Part shown: piece after piece, positions 1 to 8,453 of the stretch
How the letters are laid out: every line of letters starts with the position of its first letter
How positions within the stretch are numbered: position 1 is the first letter of the stretch
From: Flagellimonas spongiicola
Lineage (GTDB): Bacteria; Bacteroidota; Bacteroidia; Flavobacteriales; Flavobacteriaceae
NCBI RefSeq assembly: GCF_023502425.1
Contig: NZ_JAMFMA010000001.1
Coordinates: 1,289,347-1,353,346 of the forward strand
DNA: 64,000 bases
Direction: 5' to 3'
Position numbers and translations under genes: made by a program
Notes under the pieces: generated by a model
Seen by the model: the letters and a program-made list of their open reading frames with translations, nothing else
Told to the model about the DNA's origin: nothing
Databases searched by the model: none

Positions 1-1387
1 GGTGATGGATTTCCTTCAATAGGGAATCCTTTTCTACCAAAGCATTTTCAATGATATGCTTTTGTTCTGCAATCAATCTTTGGTTTTTGATACTTTTCAA
101 ATAGGCATAGACTAGACCAGCAAACCCAAGTAACGTAAATATGAGCGATATGAATACAAGGTTTATTCGTTCATCCTTTGCTTTCATTTCGCTCCGTGCC
201 AATTCGTTGATTCGTTTTTGCTCATCAATTAGGCGTTGTGAGTTTTCCAAGTCTTCATTTGCAACAATGGTGACCAATTGTTGTTTAATGATTGAGGATT
301 GTTTAACCGCCAATGAGTCCTTTATACGCTCGTTTCGCTTATAGTAGGTAGCTGCACTGCGGAAGTTTTCAATTTTATCATAATAAGCTGCCAATAGACT
401 ATTTCTTTTGATACTCTGCAGCATGCTTATATTCTCAAAGTCGATATCCAAACTTCTTTTTGCATCTCTATATCGCTCCAATTGTATGTTGGCATCCGCA
501 AGGTTCAGGGTGTTATCAATTATCTCACCTTTATGCATCTTATTGGATGAAGAATTCAGTATTTCTATACTATTTTCCAAAAGAGGAATCGCTTCTTCAT
601 ATTGACTGAGCAACACATGGCATTTCCCAATATTTCCTTCTATTTCAGCTTTTAAAAGTTCACTTTCAAAAAGTTGCTCTTCTGTTTTTTCTTTGGAAAT
701 ATCATTGATAAAGACATCGAGATAGGCTTTTGCCTTTTTAAGCTCGCTCAAAGCAGTGGGTGCAGAATTATCCAATCTTAAATAATTTCCAACCTTGCTG
801 TGGTATTTGGCCAATCCATAGGAATCATTGTCCGCAATGGTTGGCTTAACCTCCATAATGTATTGATTCCGAGCTTTACGATGTAGCCCTAGATTGCTGT
901 AGATATCATAAAACGCAACGTTGTCTGTGTAACCCAGTTCACGTTTTTGTTTTCGAATTTCAATTTGTTTGTCATAGAGTTGAAGGTTGGAATAATTGTC
1001 GTCCAATACATCCAAAACCCTTTTTCGGGCACTATTCTGTAAATCGTCCTTTTGCCCATACAATTCCATCGCCAATGCTACACTTTTATCATACTCCCCC
1101 AGGTCATTATACAATTGGGTTTCCATGATTTTATAAAGGGCGATTGCCGTTGTATCGCTAGTTTTTTGAGCATTGGACAAATACACTTTCACCGTATCCA
1201 ACCAATCGTATGCAGAGTTTATATTATATCTGTTTACGGAGTTGAAAAACACCTCAAAACGATTTTGGGAACCGTTCGTATTCTGAAATTCGGTTAAAAC
1301 ACTTACCTCATCAGTGTCTGAGGTTTGAGCAGAAACGTTCAATAACAGTACAAAAAATAAAGCTGTGATTAATTTGAGGTTATGCAT
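1..1387 (-). CDS. TPR sensor histidine kinase, HisKA_2 type, truncated by the window edge
   Basis: The reading frame runs from an ATG at 1387 off the left edge, giving about 462 residues with no stop. It opens with a signal peptide (hydrophobic run ending in NVSAQ), followed by a helical region of TPR-like repeats, a coiled coil, one membrane segment near residues 409-428, and a second short coiled coil ending in DSLLKEIHH. KEIHH is the start of the HisKA_2 H-box, so the phosphoacceptor histidine lies at the very end and the ATPase domain is outside the window. The periplasmic TPR part is thought to sense an unknown signal and phosphorylate a regulator. The LytTR regulator at 1871-2626 is upstream on the same strand and is the likely partner. 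An ATG one codon earlier (1390) is an equally possible start. Confidence 0.85.
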   Translation of the reverse strand, partial: MHNLKLITALFFVLLLNVSAQTSDTDEVSVLTEFQNTNGSQNRFEVFFNSVNRYNINSAYDWLDTVKVYLSNAQKTSDTTAIALYKIMETQLYNDLGEYDKSVALAMELYGQKDDLQNSARKRVLDVLDDNYSNLQLYDKQIEIRKQKRELGYTDNVAFYDIYSNLGLHRKARNQYIMEVKPTIADNDSYGLAKYHSKVGNYLRLDNSAPTALSELKKAKAYLDVFINDISKEKTEEQLFESELLKAEIEGNIGKCHVLLSQYEEAIPLLENSIEILNSSSNKMHKGEIIDNTLNLADANIQLERYRDAKRSLDIDFENISMLQSIKRNSLLAAYYDKIENFRSAATYYKRNERIKDSLAVKQSSIIKQQLVTIVANEDLENSQRLIDEQKRINELARSEMKAKDERINLVFISLIFTLLGFAGLVYAYLKSIKNQRLIAEQKHIIENALVEKDSLLKEIHH

Positions 1388-1521
1388 CATTGATTGAACG
1401 GGTAGTGCTTGTGAAGATTTCGGATTTATACTCTAATTCTGTTATTTGTCGTTTAGTGACTCTACTATTTAAACGTAGGAATCCAAACAAAATTAAATCC
1501 ATTCCAAAAGACTTGTTCGGT

Positions 1522-1553
1522 ATTGTTGTGAAAGTGCCGTTTTCTGTTGTGAA
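1522..1553 (-). repeat. Direct repeat of TTCACAACA with 21-bp period, candidate LytTR-type operator
   Basis: Read on the minus strand, TTCACAACAAT lies at 1532-1522 and TTCACAACAGA at 1553-1543, exactly 21 bp apart. LytTR-domain regulators typically bind two 9-bp direct repeats separated by about 12 bp, which gives the same 21-bp period. The site is about 135 bp upstream of the kinase start and the neighbouring regulator has a LytTR domain. That this regulator binds here is inference. Confidence 0.4.
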
Positions 1554-1641
1554 ACCCATCCGAGCGTATGCAAACACACCTTTTACCGATGTTTTGTGCA
1601 TTTCATGGAGTAAGGTAATGTACTATAAACTGTTCCAAACC

Positions 1642-1675
1642 AAAAAGGTCCTGCCGAAACCGACAAGACCCTTTT
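1642..1675 (-). terminator. GU-rich hairpin followed by U-tract on the minus strand
   Basis: On the minus strand a 15-bp stem forms without mismatch if G-U pairs are allowed, with a short U-rich loop and a run of five U. On the plus strand the same sequence has three mismatches, so the structure belongs to the minus-strand transcript. It lies between the regulator's own terminator and the kinase, so it could end an unrecognised short transcript or act as an attenuator for the kinase. Confidence 0.45.
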
Positions 1676-1762
1676 ACGAGAACACTATATGAAAATGAAA
1701 AAATTACTTTTCTTAATTAATTACACTGCTAAAGTACAGGCAGGGTTTCAATGAACGAAACT

Positions 1763-1773
1763 ATTGTTGTGAA
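1763..1773 (-). promoter_or_regulatory. TTCACAACAAT motif copy
   Basis: A perfect 11-bp copy of the motif found at 1522-1532 and 17073-17083, in the same orientation relative to the downstream kinase gene. A degenerate CCACAACTT copy is 18 bp away (around 1782-1790). Confidence 0.35.
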
Positions 1774-1815
1774 CTCATCCAAAGTTGTGGTAATCGGAAT
1801 ATCAGGTAAGGTGAT

Positions 1816-1840
1816 ATAAAAAAAGTGCCCTAAGGCACTT
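1816..1840 (-). terminator. Rho-independent terminator of the response regulator gene
   Basis: The minus strand forms AAGTGCC-TTAG-GGCACTT followed by a long T-tract, about 30 nt after the stop codon of the LytTR regulator. A classic terminator, implying that the regulator and the kinase are not simply co-transcribed. Confidence 0.8.
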
Positions 1841-1870
1841 TACTTTATTACAATAGTCGCAGGAATCTAT

Positions 1871-2626
1871 TTAGCTGTTCATAGAGGAAATAATAAACTC
1901 TTTAAAATCCTTTGATATCGGAATCAAATTGTTATTGATCATTATATCCTTTGAATTGATTGCATCAATATGATCTACATTGACTATGTAAGACTTATGT
2001 GCTCTGTAAAATTTATTTTTAGGTAACTTTTCCAGATAGTCCTTTAATGGCGAACGTACCAAGAACTTTTTATCAACCGTATTTACCTCCAAATACACAT
2101 TATCAGCTTTTATAAATTGAATATCGGTAAACTGAATTCTATAATACAAATGCTGTTTCTTCACAAAAATGGAATCCTTTAAAACAGAATTGGAGGTAAA
2201 GGTGTCACCTTCATTTCCGGCAATCTCCTTGCTTTTCTCTTTTCTCGAATAATCGAAATTGGATAATGCTATTTCAATGGAAGTGTACAGGTCTTGTTGC
2301 TCAAAGGGTTTTACTAGGTAACCATCAGGTTTTACTGTTTTGGCATTCTCAACTGTGGCCCTATCCGAGTTAGAGGTAACAAAGATGAATGGAATATTGT
2401 AAACGTCCCTAATATGTTTTCCTAGGTCTATTCCTGTTTTGTCTGATGCAAGAATAATATCGATCAGAACAAGGTCTACATGATTGTTCTTAAGAACTTC
2501 AACTGCCTGTTCGTAAACGATTACATTGTCAACAATTTCATACCCAATTTCCTCGAGCATGGATTGCATATCATCTGCAATTATTACGTTATCCTCTACA
2601 ATAAGTATTTTAATGGGGTGTTCCAA
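1871..2626 (-). CDS. LytTR-family response regulator
   Basis: A cytoplasmic DNA-binding response regulator of 251 residues, a normal length. Residues 5-125 form a receiver domain with the acidic pair E11/D12, phosphoacceptor D56 (in LVLIDIIL) and the conserved K107 (in YLVKPF). After a linker, residues about 150-250 match the LytTR DNA-binding domain (KADNVYLEVNT, FYRAHKSYIVN). It follows menA with a 33-nt gap and may be read through from that operon, but ends in its own terminator at 1816-1840. The kinase at 1-1387 is the probable partner. Targets are unknown; repeats at 1522-1553 have the spacing expected for a LytTR site. Confidence 0.93.
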   Translation of the reverse strand: MEHPIKILIVEDNVIIADDMQSMLEEIGYEIVDNVIVYEQAVEVLKNNHVDLVLIDIILASDKTGIDLGKHIRDVYNIPFIFVTSNSDRATVENAKTVKPDGYLVKPFEQQDLYTSIEIALSNFDYSRKEKSKEIAGNEGDTFTSNSVLKDSIFVKKQHLYYRIQFTDIQFIKADNVYLEVNTVDKKFLVRSPLKDYLEKLPKNKFYRAHKSYIVNVDHIDAINSKDIMINNNLIPISKDFKEFIISSMNS

Positions 2627-2659
2627 ATTGACTAATGTTTAGTGGGTTGTAAATCAAAA

Positions 2660-3568
2660 TTACAAAAAAAACTTAACTGAAATTAAGAATAGAAGGGATA
2701 GCAAAAAGGTACTTAGCGCTAATTTTTTAAGTTCACTATCCAACATTATTGGCTCTTTTGTTCGCATTACTTTTATCAGGTGAATGAAAACAGGAACAAA
2801 CGCCAAGAGGTAAAACCAATTGAAAGGTCCATCTATTTTTAACCAAGAAAAGACAAGAAAAGATAAAAAAGAAACGATTATCAGGAAGAAATGATAACGT
2901 TTACCATTTTCAAATCCCATTTTCACTACCAGCGTGTTTTTACCATGTTTCTTATCAGATACTATGTCTCTTAGGTTATTGAGGTTGAGAACGCCAACAC
3001 ACATCAATCCTATTGCCCCTGCTGGTAAAATAGATTCCCAGTTTAAAAACTTGGTGTATAAAAACAAACTGCCTAATACGCCCAATAGTCCAAAAAAAAA
3101 GAAAACAAAAACATCGCCTAAACCTTTGTATCCATAGGGATTGGAACCCATCGTGTATTTTATTGCCGCCCAAATACTGAATATACCAAGTATTGAGAAA
3201 AGCAAAATGTATTTCAAATTCTCAATTCCGAACGCCACATAAATCAATGCTAACGCCAAGATCAGGCTAAGAGCTACAGCGATGATTATCCCGGTTTTGA
3301 GATCTTTGCGGGATATGGTTCCACTTTGTAGTGCGCGTGCAGGCCCAATTCTATCTTCGTTATCTGTTCCTTTGACACCATCCCCATAATCATTTGCAAA
3401 ATTGGACGTAATCTGAAATGCAATAGTTGTGAGTAGTGCCAAGATAAAGATGGTGGAATTAAAATACCCATGAAAACTCGCCAAAGCGGTTCCAACTATA
3501 ATACCCGATAAAGAAAGTGGAAGCGTGCGCAGTCTTGCGGCTTGAATCCAAGCTTTGATGTTGCCCAA
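2660..3568 (-). CDS. menA: 1,4-dihydroxy-2-naphthoate polyprenyltransferase MenA
   Basis: Membrane prenyltransferase of the UbiA superfamily that attaches the polyprenyl side chain to 1,4-dihydroxy-2-naphthoate to make demethylmenaquinone. The 302-residue protein is almost entirely transmembrane helices (8-9 segments) and carries the first Asp-rich motif in NFANDYGDGVKGTD (residues about 57-70) and a second polar loop NNLRDIVSDKKHGK near residue 200, the two prenyl-diphosphate/Mg binding sites. The start lies 2 nt after the stop of the SPOR-like gene, so the two are translated from one transcript. menD, menF and menI are upstream on the same strand; menB and menC, often neighbours in related genomes, are not between them. 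Confidence 0.93.
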   Translation of the reverse strand: MGNIKAWIQAARLRTLPLSLSGIIVGTALASFHGYFNSTIFILALLTTIAFQITSNFANDYGDGVKGTDNEDRIGPARALQSGTISRKDLKTGIIIAVALSLILALALIYVAFGIENLKYILLFSILGIFSIWAAIKYTMGSNPYGYKGLGDVFVFFFFGLLGVLGSLFLYTKFLNWESILPAGAIGLMCVGVLNLNNLRDIVSDKKHGKNTLVVKMGFENGKRYHFFLIIVSFLSFLVFSWLKIDGPFNWFYLLAFVPVFIHLIKVMRTKEPIMLDSELKKLALSTFLLSLLFLISVKFFL

Positions 3569-3570
3569 GA

Positions 3571-4170
3571 TTAGTAAGGATCTTCTATTTGGACTCTTTT
3601 ACCATCTTGATAGGACGCTACAAACGCATCTGTGAAACCCATATTCACCAATTGCCGCCTAAAAGTTTGTGCTTCACCCAAGGTTTCGAAATTTCCTAAG
3701 GAATAGGCGTAAAAAGGATTGGTTTTTACAAAAAGGGTGTTGGTCAACGCTTCAGAAGCTAAAGTCACATTGTTATCCACAAAGGATTTAACCTGTACAG
3801 AATATATCTTTTCCTTTTCCAAGAAAGCTTTTGCGAGGTAAAATTCACTTACCAAGCTCAACTCTTCATTTTGCAGTTTAAGATTGTCGATTCTAGTTTT
3901 GATTGCATCCAAGCTATCAATGGATACCAACAGGTTATTTTGATTTTCGAATGAGTTCTTGCTGCTCAATCCAGCCGTGAACGAAGTAATTGCCAAAGTC
4001 CCAACTACAAACAAGGCGGTAAAGCCCAAAAGTATATTACGTTGTAGTTTGATTTTACGTAAATCTTTATTCTTATACTTTATTTGATCTAATAGTCTTT
4101 CATTGATAATTTGGGCTTTATCAATGTCTTTGTGTAGATCCAATAAATCACTTTCCTCTATAAATGGCAT
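3571..4170 (-). CDS. Coiled-coil membrane protein with SPOR-like C-terminus
   Basis: Unnamed 199-residue protein. Residues 1-45 are charged and helical, 48-68 form one membrane segment, 70-110 are predicted coiled coil, and about 118-190 resemble a SPOR peptidoglycan-binding repeat (YSVQVKSF, then YAYSLGNFETLGEAQTFRRQLVNMGF, then FVASYQDGKRV). SPOR domains bind glycan strands stripped of stem peptides, usually in the periplasm, so a cell-envelope role is likely; the domain call rests on pattern similarity only. It is translationally coupled to menA (2-nt gap). A possible promoter -7 element TACATTTG is at 4237-4244 on the minus strand. Confidence 0.7.
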   Translation of the reverse strand: MPFIEESDLLDLHKDIDKAQIINERLLDQIKYKNKDLRKIKLQRNILLGFTALFVVGTLAITSFTAGLSSKNSFENQNNLLVSIDSLDAIKTRIDNLKLQNEELSLVSEFYLAKAFLEKEKIYSVQVKSFVDNNVTLASEALTNTLFVKTNPFYAYSLGNFETLGEAQTFRRQLVNMGFTDAFVASYQDGKRVQIEDPY

Positions 4171-4320
4171 TCAGTAAATTCTAATTTCGTATTCTAGCTA
4201 AATATATAGCTGTCAATAAGTTAATACACAGTATTACAAATGTATAATTTTTGGTGAAAGAAAAAAACGCATCGGTATGAAATCCTTCAACAAATTGGCA
4301 ACATATTTCTTATTGAAAAT

Positions 4321-5151
4321 TTAGGTCAGATAGATACCATCATCCTTAATCACGATTTTTCGTTCTTTATACAAAGTACCTATGGCTTTTTTGAATGCTT
4401 TTTTGCTTAAATGCAACGCTTCCTGAATTGCTTCGGGACTAGATTTGTCATGCAGACCCAAAAAACCGTTGCTCGTTATTAATTTTTCCAAGATAATTTG
4501 AGCTGTAGGTTCCAACATCTTGGCACCAATTGGCTGTAAGGATAAATCAATTTTATTATCCTCCCTCACATTTTTGATGTAGGCTTTCATGCGGTCGCCA
4601 ATTGCTATTGGGCGGAACACATCACTGTCAAAAATTAGTCCTTTGTGCGCGTTACCTATTATGGTCTCCCATCCTAAAGGGGATTTCCGCGCAATCAAAA
4701 TATCAACCTCTGCATTAGTTGTGAAGTCAACTCCATCATTGGAAAGAAATTTATTGATTCTAGTGGAACCAGTCAATCTAAATGATTCTTCATCTAAATA
4801 ACAATACACCACATAGGATTTACCTTCTTCCATCCGAGTTTGTTGTTCACGAAACGGCACCAATAGATGTTTTTCCAAACCCCAATCCACAAAAGCCCCA
4901 TATGCACCTACTTCAACTACCTTTAAAAAAGCAAACGAATTACGTGTAATCAATGGAGTCAAGGTTGTAGCTATTGGCCGTTCTGAACTGTCTAAATAGC
5001 AGAACACTTGCAAATCCATATCAATTTCAAAATCTTCGGGAACATACTTATTGGGCAGAAGAACTTCTGTTCCTTCCCCATCACCCAAAAAAAGACCAAT
5101 TCTCGTACTTCTCAGGACTTTTAGTGTATTGTAATTTCCTAGCACTATCAT
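4321..5151 (-). CDS. CvfB-like S1 RNA-binding protein
   Basis: Cytoplasmic protein of the CvfB/YitL family with tandem S1-like OB folds and a C-terminal winged helix, about 276 residues. The N-terminal MIVLGNYNTLKVLRSTRIG matches the family start. S1-type stretches are visible at VVEVGAYGAFVDWGLEKHLLVP and IGNAHKGLIFDSDV/AYIKNVREDNKIDLSLQP; the C-terminal LSKKAFKKAIGTLYKERKIVIKDDGIYL is the winged helix. An in-frame ATG at 5208 would add 19 residues, but those codons lie across the terminator hairpin 5183-5221, so 5151 is preferred. In Staphylococcus CvfB affects virulence gene expression; its role in Bacteroidetes is not established. It is common near men genes in this group. Confidence 0.85.
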   Translation of the reverse strand: MIVLGNYNTLKVLRSTRIGLFLGDGEGTEVLLPNKYVPEDFEIDMDLQVFCYLDSSERPIATTLTPLITRNSFAFLKVVEVGAYGAFVDWGLEKHLLVPFREQQTRMEEGKSYVVYCYLDEESFRLTGSTRINKFLSNDGVDFTTNAEVDILIARKSPLGWETIIGNAHKGLIFDSDVFRPIAIGDRMKAYIKNVREDNKIDLSLQPIGAKMLEPTAQIILEKLITSNGFLGLHDKSSPEAIQEALHLSKKAFKKAIGTLYKERKIVIKDDGIYLT

Positions 5152-5182
5152 TCGGCAAATGTAGTCCTTAATTTGTGGGTAT

Positions 5183-5221
5183 AAAAAAACCGACTCCATG
5201 GATTCCACTAAAGCCGGTTTT
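5183..5221 (-). terminator. Terminator after the DUF2853 gene
   Basis: On the minus strand AAAACCG pairs with CGGTTTT around a 22-nt loop and is followed by a run of T. It lies just after the DUF2853 stop codon and supports the downstream CvfB start at 5151 rather than 5208. Confidence 0.65.
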
Positions 5222-5238
5222 ACAATTAAATCTTTCTT

Positions 5239-5580
5239 CTAATTATAGACAGATTGTTTTCCAAATTGTTTACAAAGCATATAGTAAATTACGGCTCTAT
5301 GCTTGTTTTTGTCTGAACGTCCATACTTGTCAATGACTCCATTTATGGCGTCCATCAATGCGTCACTGTCATCCAATCCCAACTTATTTATAAGATAGTT
5401 GTTCTTTACCGTATCCAACTCCTTTTCATCTGATCCCGATACCTTAGAAGCATCCAAATTATAAATGGAAGGTCCCAAGCCTATGGTTACTTTGGTCAAT
5501 AAATCCATATCCGGATTTTCACCAAATTTATCCTTGATGTCTTGCGCGTACTTAACGATTAATTCATCTCTTTTACTCAT
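5239..5580 (-). CDS. DUF2853 family protein
   Basis: Small cytoplasmic all-helical protein of 113 residues, recognisable as DUF2853 from KYAQDIKDKFG, LGPSIYNLDASKVSG and the C-terminal DKNKHRAVIYYMLCKQFG. Function unknown. The ATG at 5580 (MSKRDELI) is chosen; a TTG two codons upstream is possible but unlikely. It follows menD with a 40-nt gap, an arrangement commonly seen in flavobacteria, and ends at the hairpin 5183-5221. Confidence 0.88.
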   Translation of the reverse strand: MSKRDELIVKYAQDIKDKFGENPDMDLLTKVTIGLGPSIYNLDASKVSGSDEKELDTVKNNYLINKLGLDDSDALMDAINGVIDKYGRSDKNKHRAVIYYMLCKQFGKQSVYN

Positions 5581-5620
5581 GGTCAATGGTTTGTTATTTA
5601 TGGTTAATCAACAATGAAAA

Positions 5621-7339
5621 CTAAGATATGAAATCGAAATAGTCAAGCAAAATTTTGTTGTTTAATGCCCTTGGGGTTAGCACCTCAAGTATTTTAGGTT
5701 GCTCGGATTTTTCGAAGAATTCAGACAGGGCATTTTCCAAGGCATTCTTGGTTGCAACCTTTTTATATTCAAATTGATACATAGCGGCAAGATGTGAGGC
5801 CTCTCGACTGTGTTGGGTTTCAAAGAAGGTAGAGAATTCCTCAGTTTCCTCAAACCCAGGCAATATCCTAAAGATACCTCCTCCCGAATTGTTGATTAAA
5901 ATTATTCTAAAGTCTGATCTGATATACTGGTTCCAAAGTCCATTGCTATCATAAAAAAAACTCAAATCACCCGTTAGTAAAAGTGTTGGATTGTCATGAT
6001 GAATTGAAGCACCTATTGCGGTGGAAGTACTGCCATCTATACCACTAGTCCCCCGGTTGCAATAAACCGCCAAGGAGGAGTCCATTGGAAACAACTGTGT
6101 GTAACGTACTGTTGAACTATTGGCCAAATGTACCTGGTACGATGTAGGTATGGCCTTTTGGATAACATTAAAAGCTGCAAAATCAGAAAATGCTATTTTT
6201 CCGAGATATTCTGTTCGCTTACGCTCATAGTCTGACTTGGTTTTCAACCAATCTTTTTGATAACCACTAGCTACAACTTTTGTGTCGGAGTACAACGCTT
6301 TGACGAACAGGTTGAAGTCCATTTTCACATGATCAGTCAAACAGAAAAAAGTGTCGTAGGCTTTTTTGGGATTAATGTGCCAATGCTGTTTCGGCTGATA
6401 CGTTCTTAGAAAAGCCTTAATCTTTTTGGAAACGATCAAGCCGCCAAAAGTAATTAGCACCTCAGGTTGTAATTTTTGGAAAAGCACTTCTTGATTGGTG
6501 GACTTTTCAATTGGAGCTATAATGCTATCAATGCTAGGAAAAAAGCGCTCATGGTGAACGTTGGAAGTTGTTTCCGTAAAAACGATAACACTTTCATCAG
6601 TAGCAAGCAAGTTCAAGATTTCCTGTTCAATATGGTTGGGCGGATTAACGCCGACCAAAACCATTTTCTGACCGGAACCTTCCCAAATACGTTTGAATTT
6701 GTTCCAATCAACTATGGTATCTTCCTTATGTACGTCTTCTTCGTGCAATGGAATATGTACGTCTTGATGATCGGTCAAACCGTAAAGCGGCTCTTCAAAG
6801 GGTATGTTGACATGGACAGGTGATGAGGTCTCTATGGCCATCCGCAGCGCCTTACCAAGCTCACGCTCATTGTAGCCTTGAATCGATAATTGAGATTCGG
6901 CTATTTTATTTGGTCTACTATGTGCAGCATCCTGCTTTAGGTTTGCAGAATACCCAATATGCTTTTCAAAAATATTTTCTTGGCGAATGGTCTGTCCATC
7001 TCCAATATCTATTTTGTCGCCCGGTCGGTCCGCTGAAACCACGATAAGCGGAACATCACTGTAAAACGCCTCAGCTACGGCTGGATAGTAATTCAACATT
7101 GCACTACCCGAAGTACATACAACAGCAACAGGCTCTTTTAGCTGTTGCGCCATGCCTAATGCAAAAAAGGCCGCACAACGTTCATCAACTATGCTATACG
7201 AATTGAAATACGGATTCTTGGTAAATCCCAAGGTAAGTGGGGCATTTCGTGATCCTGGGGATATTATGATGTTTTTAATCCCCCAAGATTGAAAGAATAA
7301 GACCAGCGTTTGAGCGGACGGAATGTTTGAATACATCAT
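5621..7339 (-). CDS. menD: 2-succinyl-5-enolpyruvyl-6-hydroxy-3-cyclohexene-1-carboxylate synthase MenD
   Basis: Thiamine-diphosphate enzyme that adds the succinyl semialdehyde unit of 2-oxoglutarate to isochorismate, the first committed menaquinone step. The 572-residue protein shows the N-terminal pyrimidine-binding domain (NIIISPGSRNAPLTLGF, then EPVAVVCTSGSAMLNYYPAVAEAF), and a C-terminal diphosphate-binding domain with RGTSGIDGSTSTAIGAS and GDLSFFYDSNGLWN, the TPP/Mg motif. Length and motif order are normal. The start has two adjacent ATGs (7339 or 7336). It lies 43 nt after menF on the same strand, so menI-menF-menD are one operon. Confidence 0.96.
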   Translation of the reverse strand: MMYSNIPSAQTLVLFFQSWGIKNIIISPGSRNAPLTLGFTKNPYFNSYSIVDERCAAFFALGMAQQLKEPVAVVCTSGSAMLNYYPAVAEAFYSDVPLIVVSADRPGDKIDIGDGQTIRQENIFEKHIGYSANLKQDAAHSRPNKIAESQLSIQGYNERELGKALRMAIETSSPVHVNIPFEEPLYGLTDHQDVHIPLHEEDVHKEDTIVDWNKFKRIWEGSGQKMVLVGVNPPNHIEQEILNLLATDESVIVFTETTSNVHHERFFPSIDSIIAPIEKSTNQEVLFQKLQPEVLITFGGLIVSKKIKAFLRTYQPKQHWHINPKKAYDTFFCLTDHVKMDFNLFVKALYSDTKVVASGYQKDWLKTKSDYERKRTEYLGKIAFSDFAAFNVIQKAIPTSYQVHLANSSTVRYTQLFPMDSSLAVYCNRGTSGIDGSTSTAIGASIHHDNPTLLLTGDLSFFYDSNGLWNQYIRSDFRIILINNSGGGIFRILPGFEETEEFSTFFETQHSREASHLAAMYQFEYKKVATKNALENALSEFFEKSEQPKILEVLTPRALNNKILLDYFDFIS

Positions 7340-7382
7340 GGTTTACAAAAATACGCCCCAATGGGTTTATGACCTAACTAAT

Positions 7383-8453
7383 TTAGATGTCATCCAACAA
7401 GATATTGAGCATTGTACGACTTTTGTTTTGTGTCTCAATCCATTCCTTTTCGGGTTCCGAGGCATCCGTGATCCCACCACCAACAAATAAGGTTGCTATA
7501 CCCCGTTCCAATTTCATACATCTTAAGTTGACATACAGCGCGATATCGCTTGGGCCAGAAATATTTATTTCGCCTAAAAAGCCTGTATAAAATGTGCGAT
7601 CGTAACCTTCGTTAGCATTGATAAAAGCCTTTGCCTTTGCTGTTGGGATACCGCAAACAGCTGGGGTTGGATGTAGCGCAGAAACTACTTGGTCAATGGT
7701 CGTATCTTTGGCCATAACTGCATGTACTGAAGATTTCAAATGCCAGAGATTACCTGCTCTAACTGATTCGACCTTGTCCAGGGTCAAGGAGTCTGTTAAA
7801 TCGGAAAGTTGTTCTAAAATATACGTACTAACCATTTCCTGTTCCACAATTTCTTTAGTACCCCATTGTGGCGAAATACCAGAAATATGAGGTAAGGTTC
7901 CTGCCAATGCCATTGTCTCTATCCTATTGTCAGCAATTTGAACCAATGATTCTGGCGTTGCACCGCACCAAAACCCAAATTGTGGATGATAAATCAAATA
8001 ACAAAAAGCACTGCCATACGATTTCAACAAGGTTTCAAATACGGTAAAAGCGGATTCATTAAAAGGTTCTTCAATTTTACGTGAGAGCACTACTTTTTCC
8101 ATGCTCCCTACTTCAATTTCATCAATAGCCTTTTGCACCAGATTTATGTGGGAAACCCTCCCCTTTTCTGACAAAGCTCTGGTGGACTGTTGAACCAGGG
8201 AAGCATCCATATATTCGGTACATTCTACCTTATCTGCCTTTATTAAAAGTGCGTTATCGGCCCAATTGAAAGGTGCAAATACAAAGCCTTGGGTATTAAA
8301 ATCGAGTTCGTACTTGGTACTATCCTTTTGAATTACGGCAATGACCTTTTTTTCATCCGGTTTTCGAAATATGGCAAATGGTTGCCCATTTTCAGCGCAT
8401 TGGTCTAACTCATCAAGTACGCTTTGAAATTCCCTATTTTCTTGGTAAGGCAA
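7383..8453 (-). CDS. menF: Isochorismate synthase MenF/EntC family
   Basis: Chorismate-utilising enzyme converting chorismate to isochorismate at the entry of menaquinone synthesis. The 356-residue protein has the family core: EVGSMEKVVLSRKIE (base lysine region), PESLVQIADNRIETMALAGT, GTKEIVEQEMVSTYI (Mg-binding glutamate), HPTPAVCGIPTAKA and FYTGFLGEI. The N-terminal part is shorter than in E. coli MenF, as usual in Bacteroidetes. Its ATG overlaps the end of menI by 20 nt, pointing to translational coupling. Since no siderophore genes are near and menD follows directly, the menaquinone role is preferred over an EntC role. Confidence 0.93.
   Translation of the reverse strand: MPYQENREFQSVLDELDQCAENGQPFAIFRKPDEKKVIAVIQKDSTKYELDFNTQGFVFAPFNWADNALLIKADKVECTEYMDASLVQQSTRALSEKGRVSHINLVQKAIDEIEVGSMEKVVLSRKIEEPFNESAFTVFETLLKSYGSAFCYLIYHPQFGFWCGATPESLVQIADNRIETMALAGTLPHISGISPQWGTKEIVEQEMVSTYILEQLSDLTDSLTLDKVESVRAGNLWHLKSSVHAVMAKDTTIDQVVSALHPTPAVCGIPTAKAKAFINANEGYDRTFYTGFLGEINISGPSDIALYVNLRCMKLERGIATLFVGGGITDASEPEKEWIETQNKSRTMLNILLDDI

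Larger units (their letters stand above)
1388..1870. other. 483-nt gap between response regulator and kinase genes
   Basis: No convincing gene is present; the open frames on either strand show no family resemblance. It holds two hairpins (1642-1675 and 1816-1840) and three copies of a TTCACAACA motif on the minus strand, listed separately. This is unusually long for a two-component pair, so the kinase probably has its own promoter here. Confidence 0.6.

Noticed and set aside
1380..1601. A 73-codon minus-strand frame upstream of the truncated kinase
   Set aside because: It overlaps the kinase start, has no recognisable motif and contains the operator-like repeats.
1390..1692. A 100-codon plus-strand frame in the regulator-kinase gap
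   Set aside because: No family resemblance, very basic composition, no start signal, and it overlaps the minus-strand hairpin and motif copies; likely non-coding.
5152..5208. Upstream in-frame start adding 19 residues to the CvfB-like protein
   Set aside because: It would translate through the terminator hairpin of the DUF2853 gene and the residues do not fit the family.
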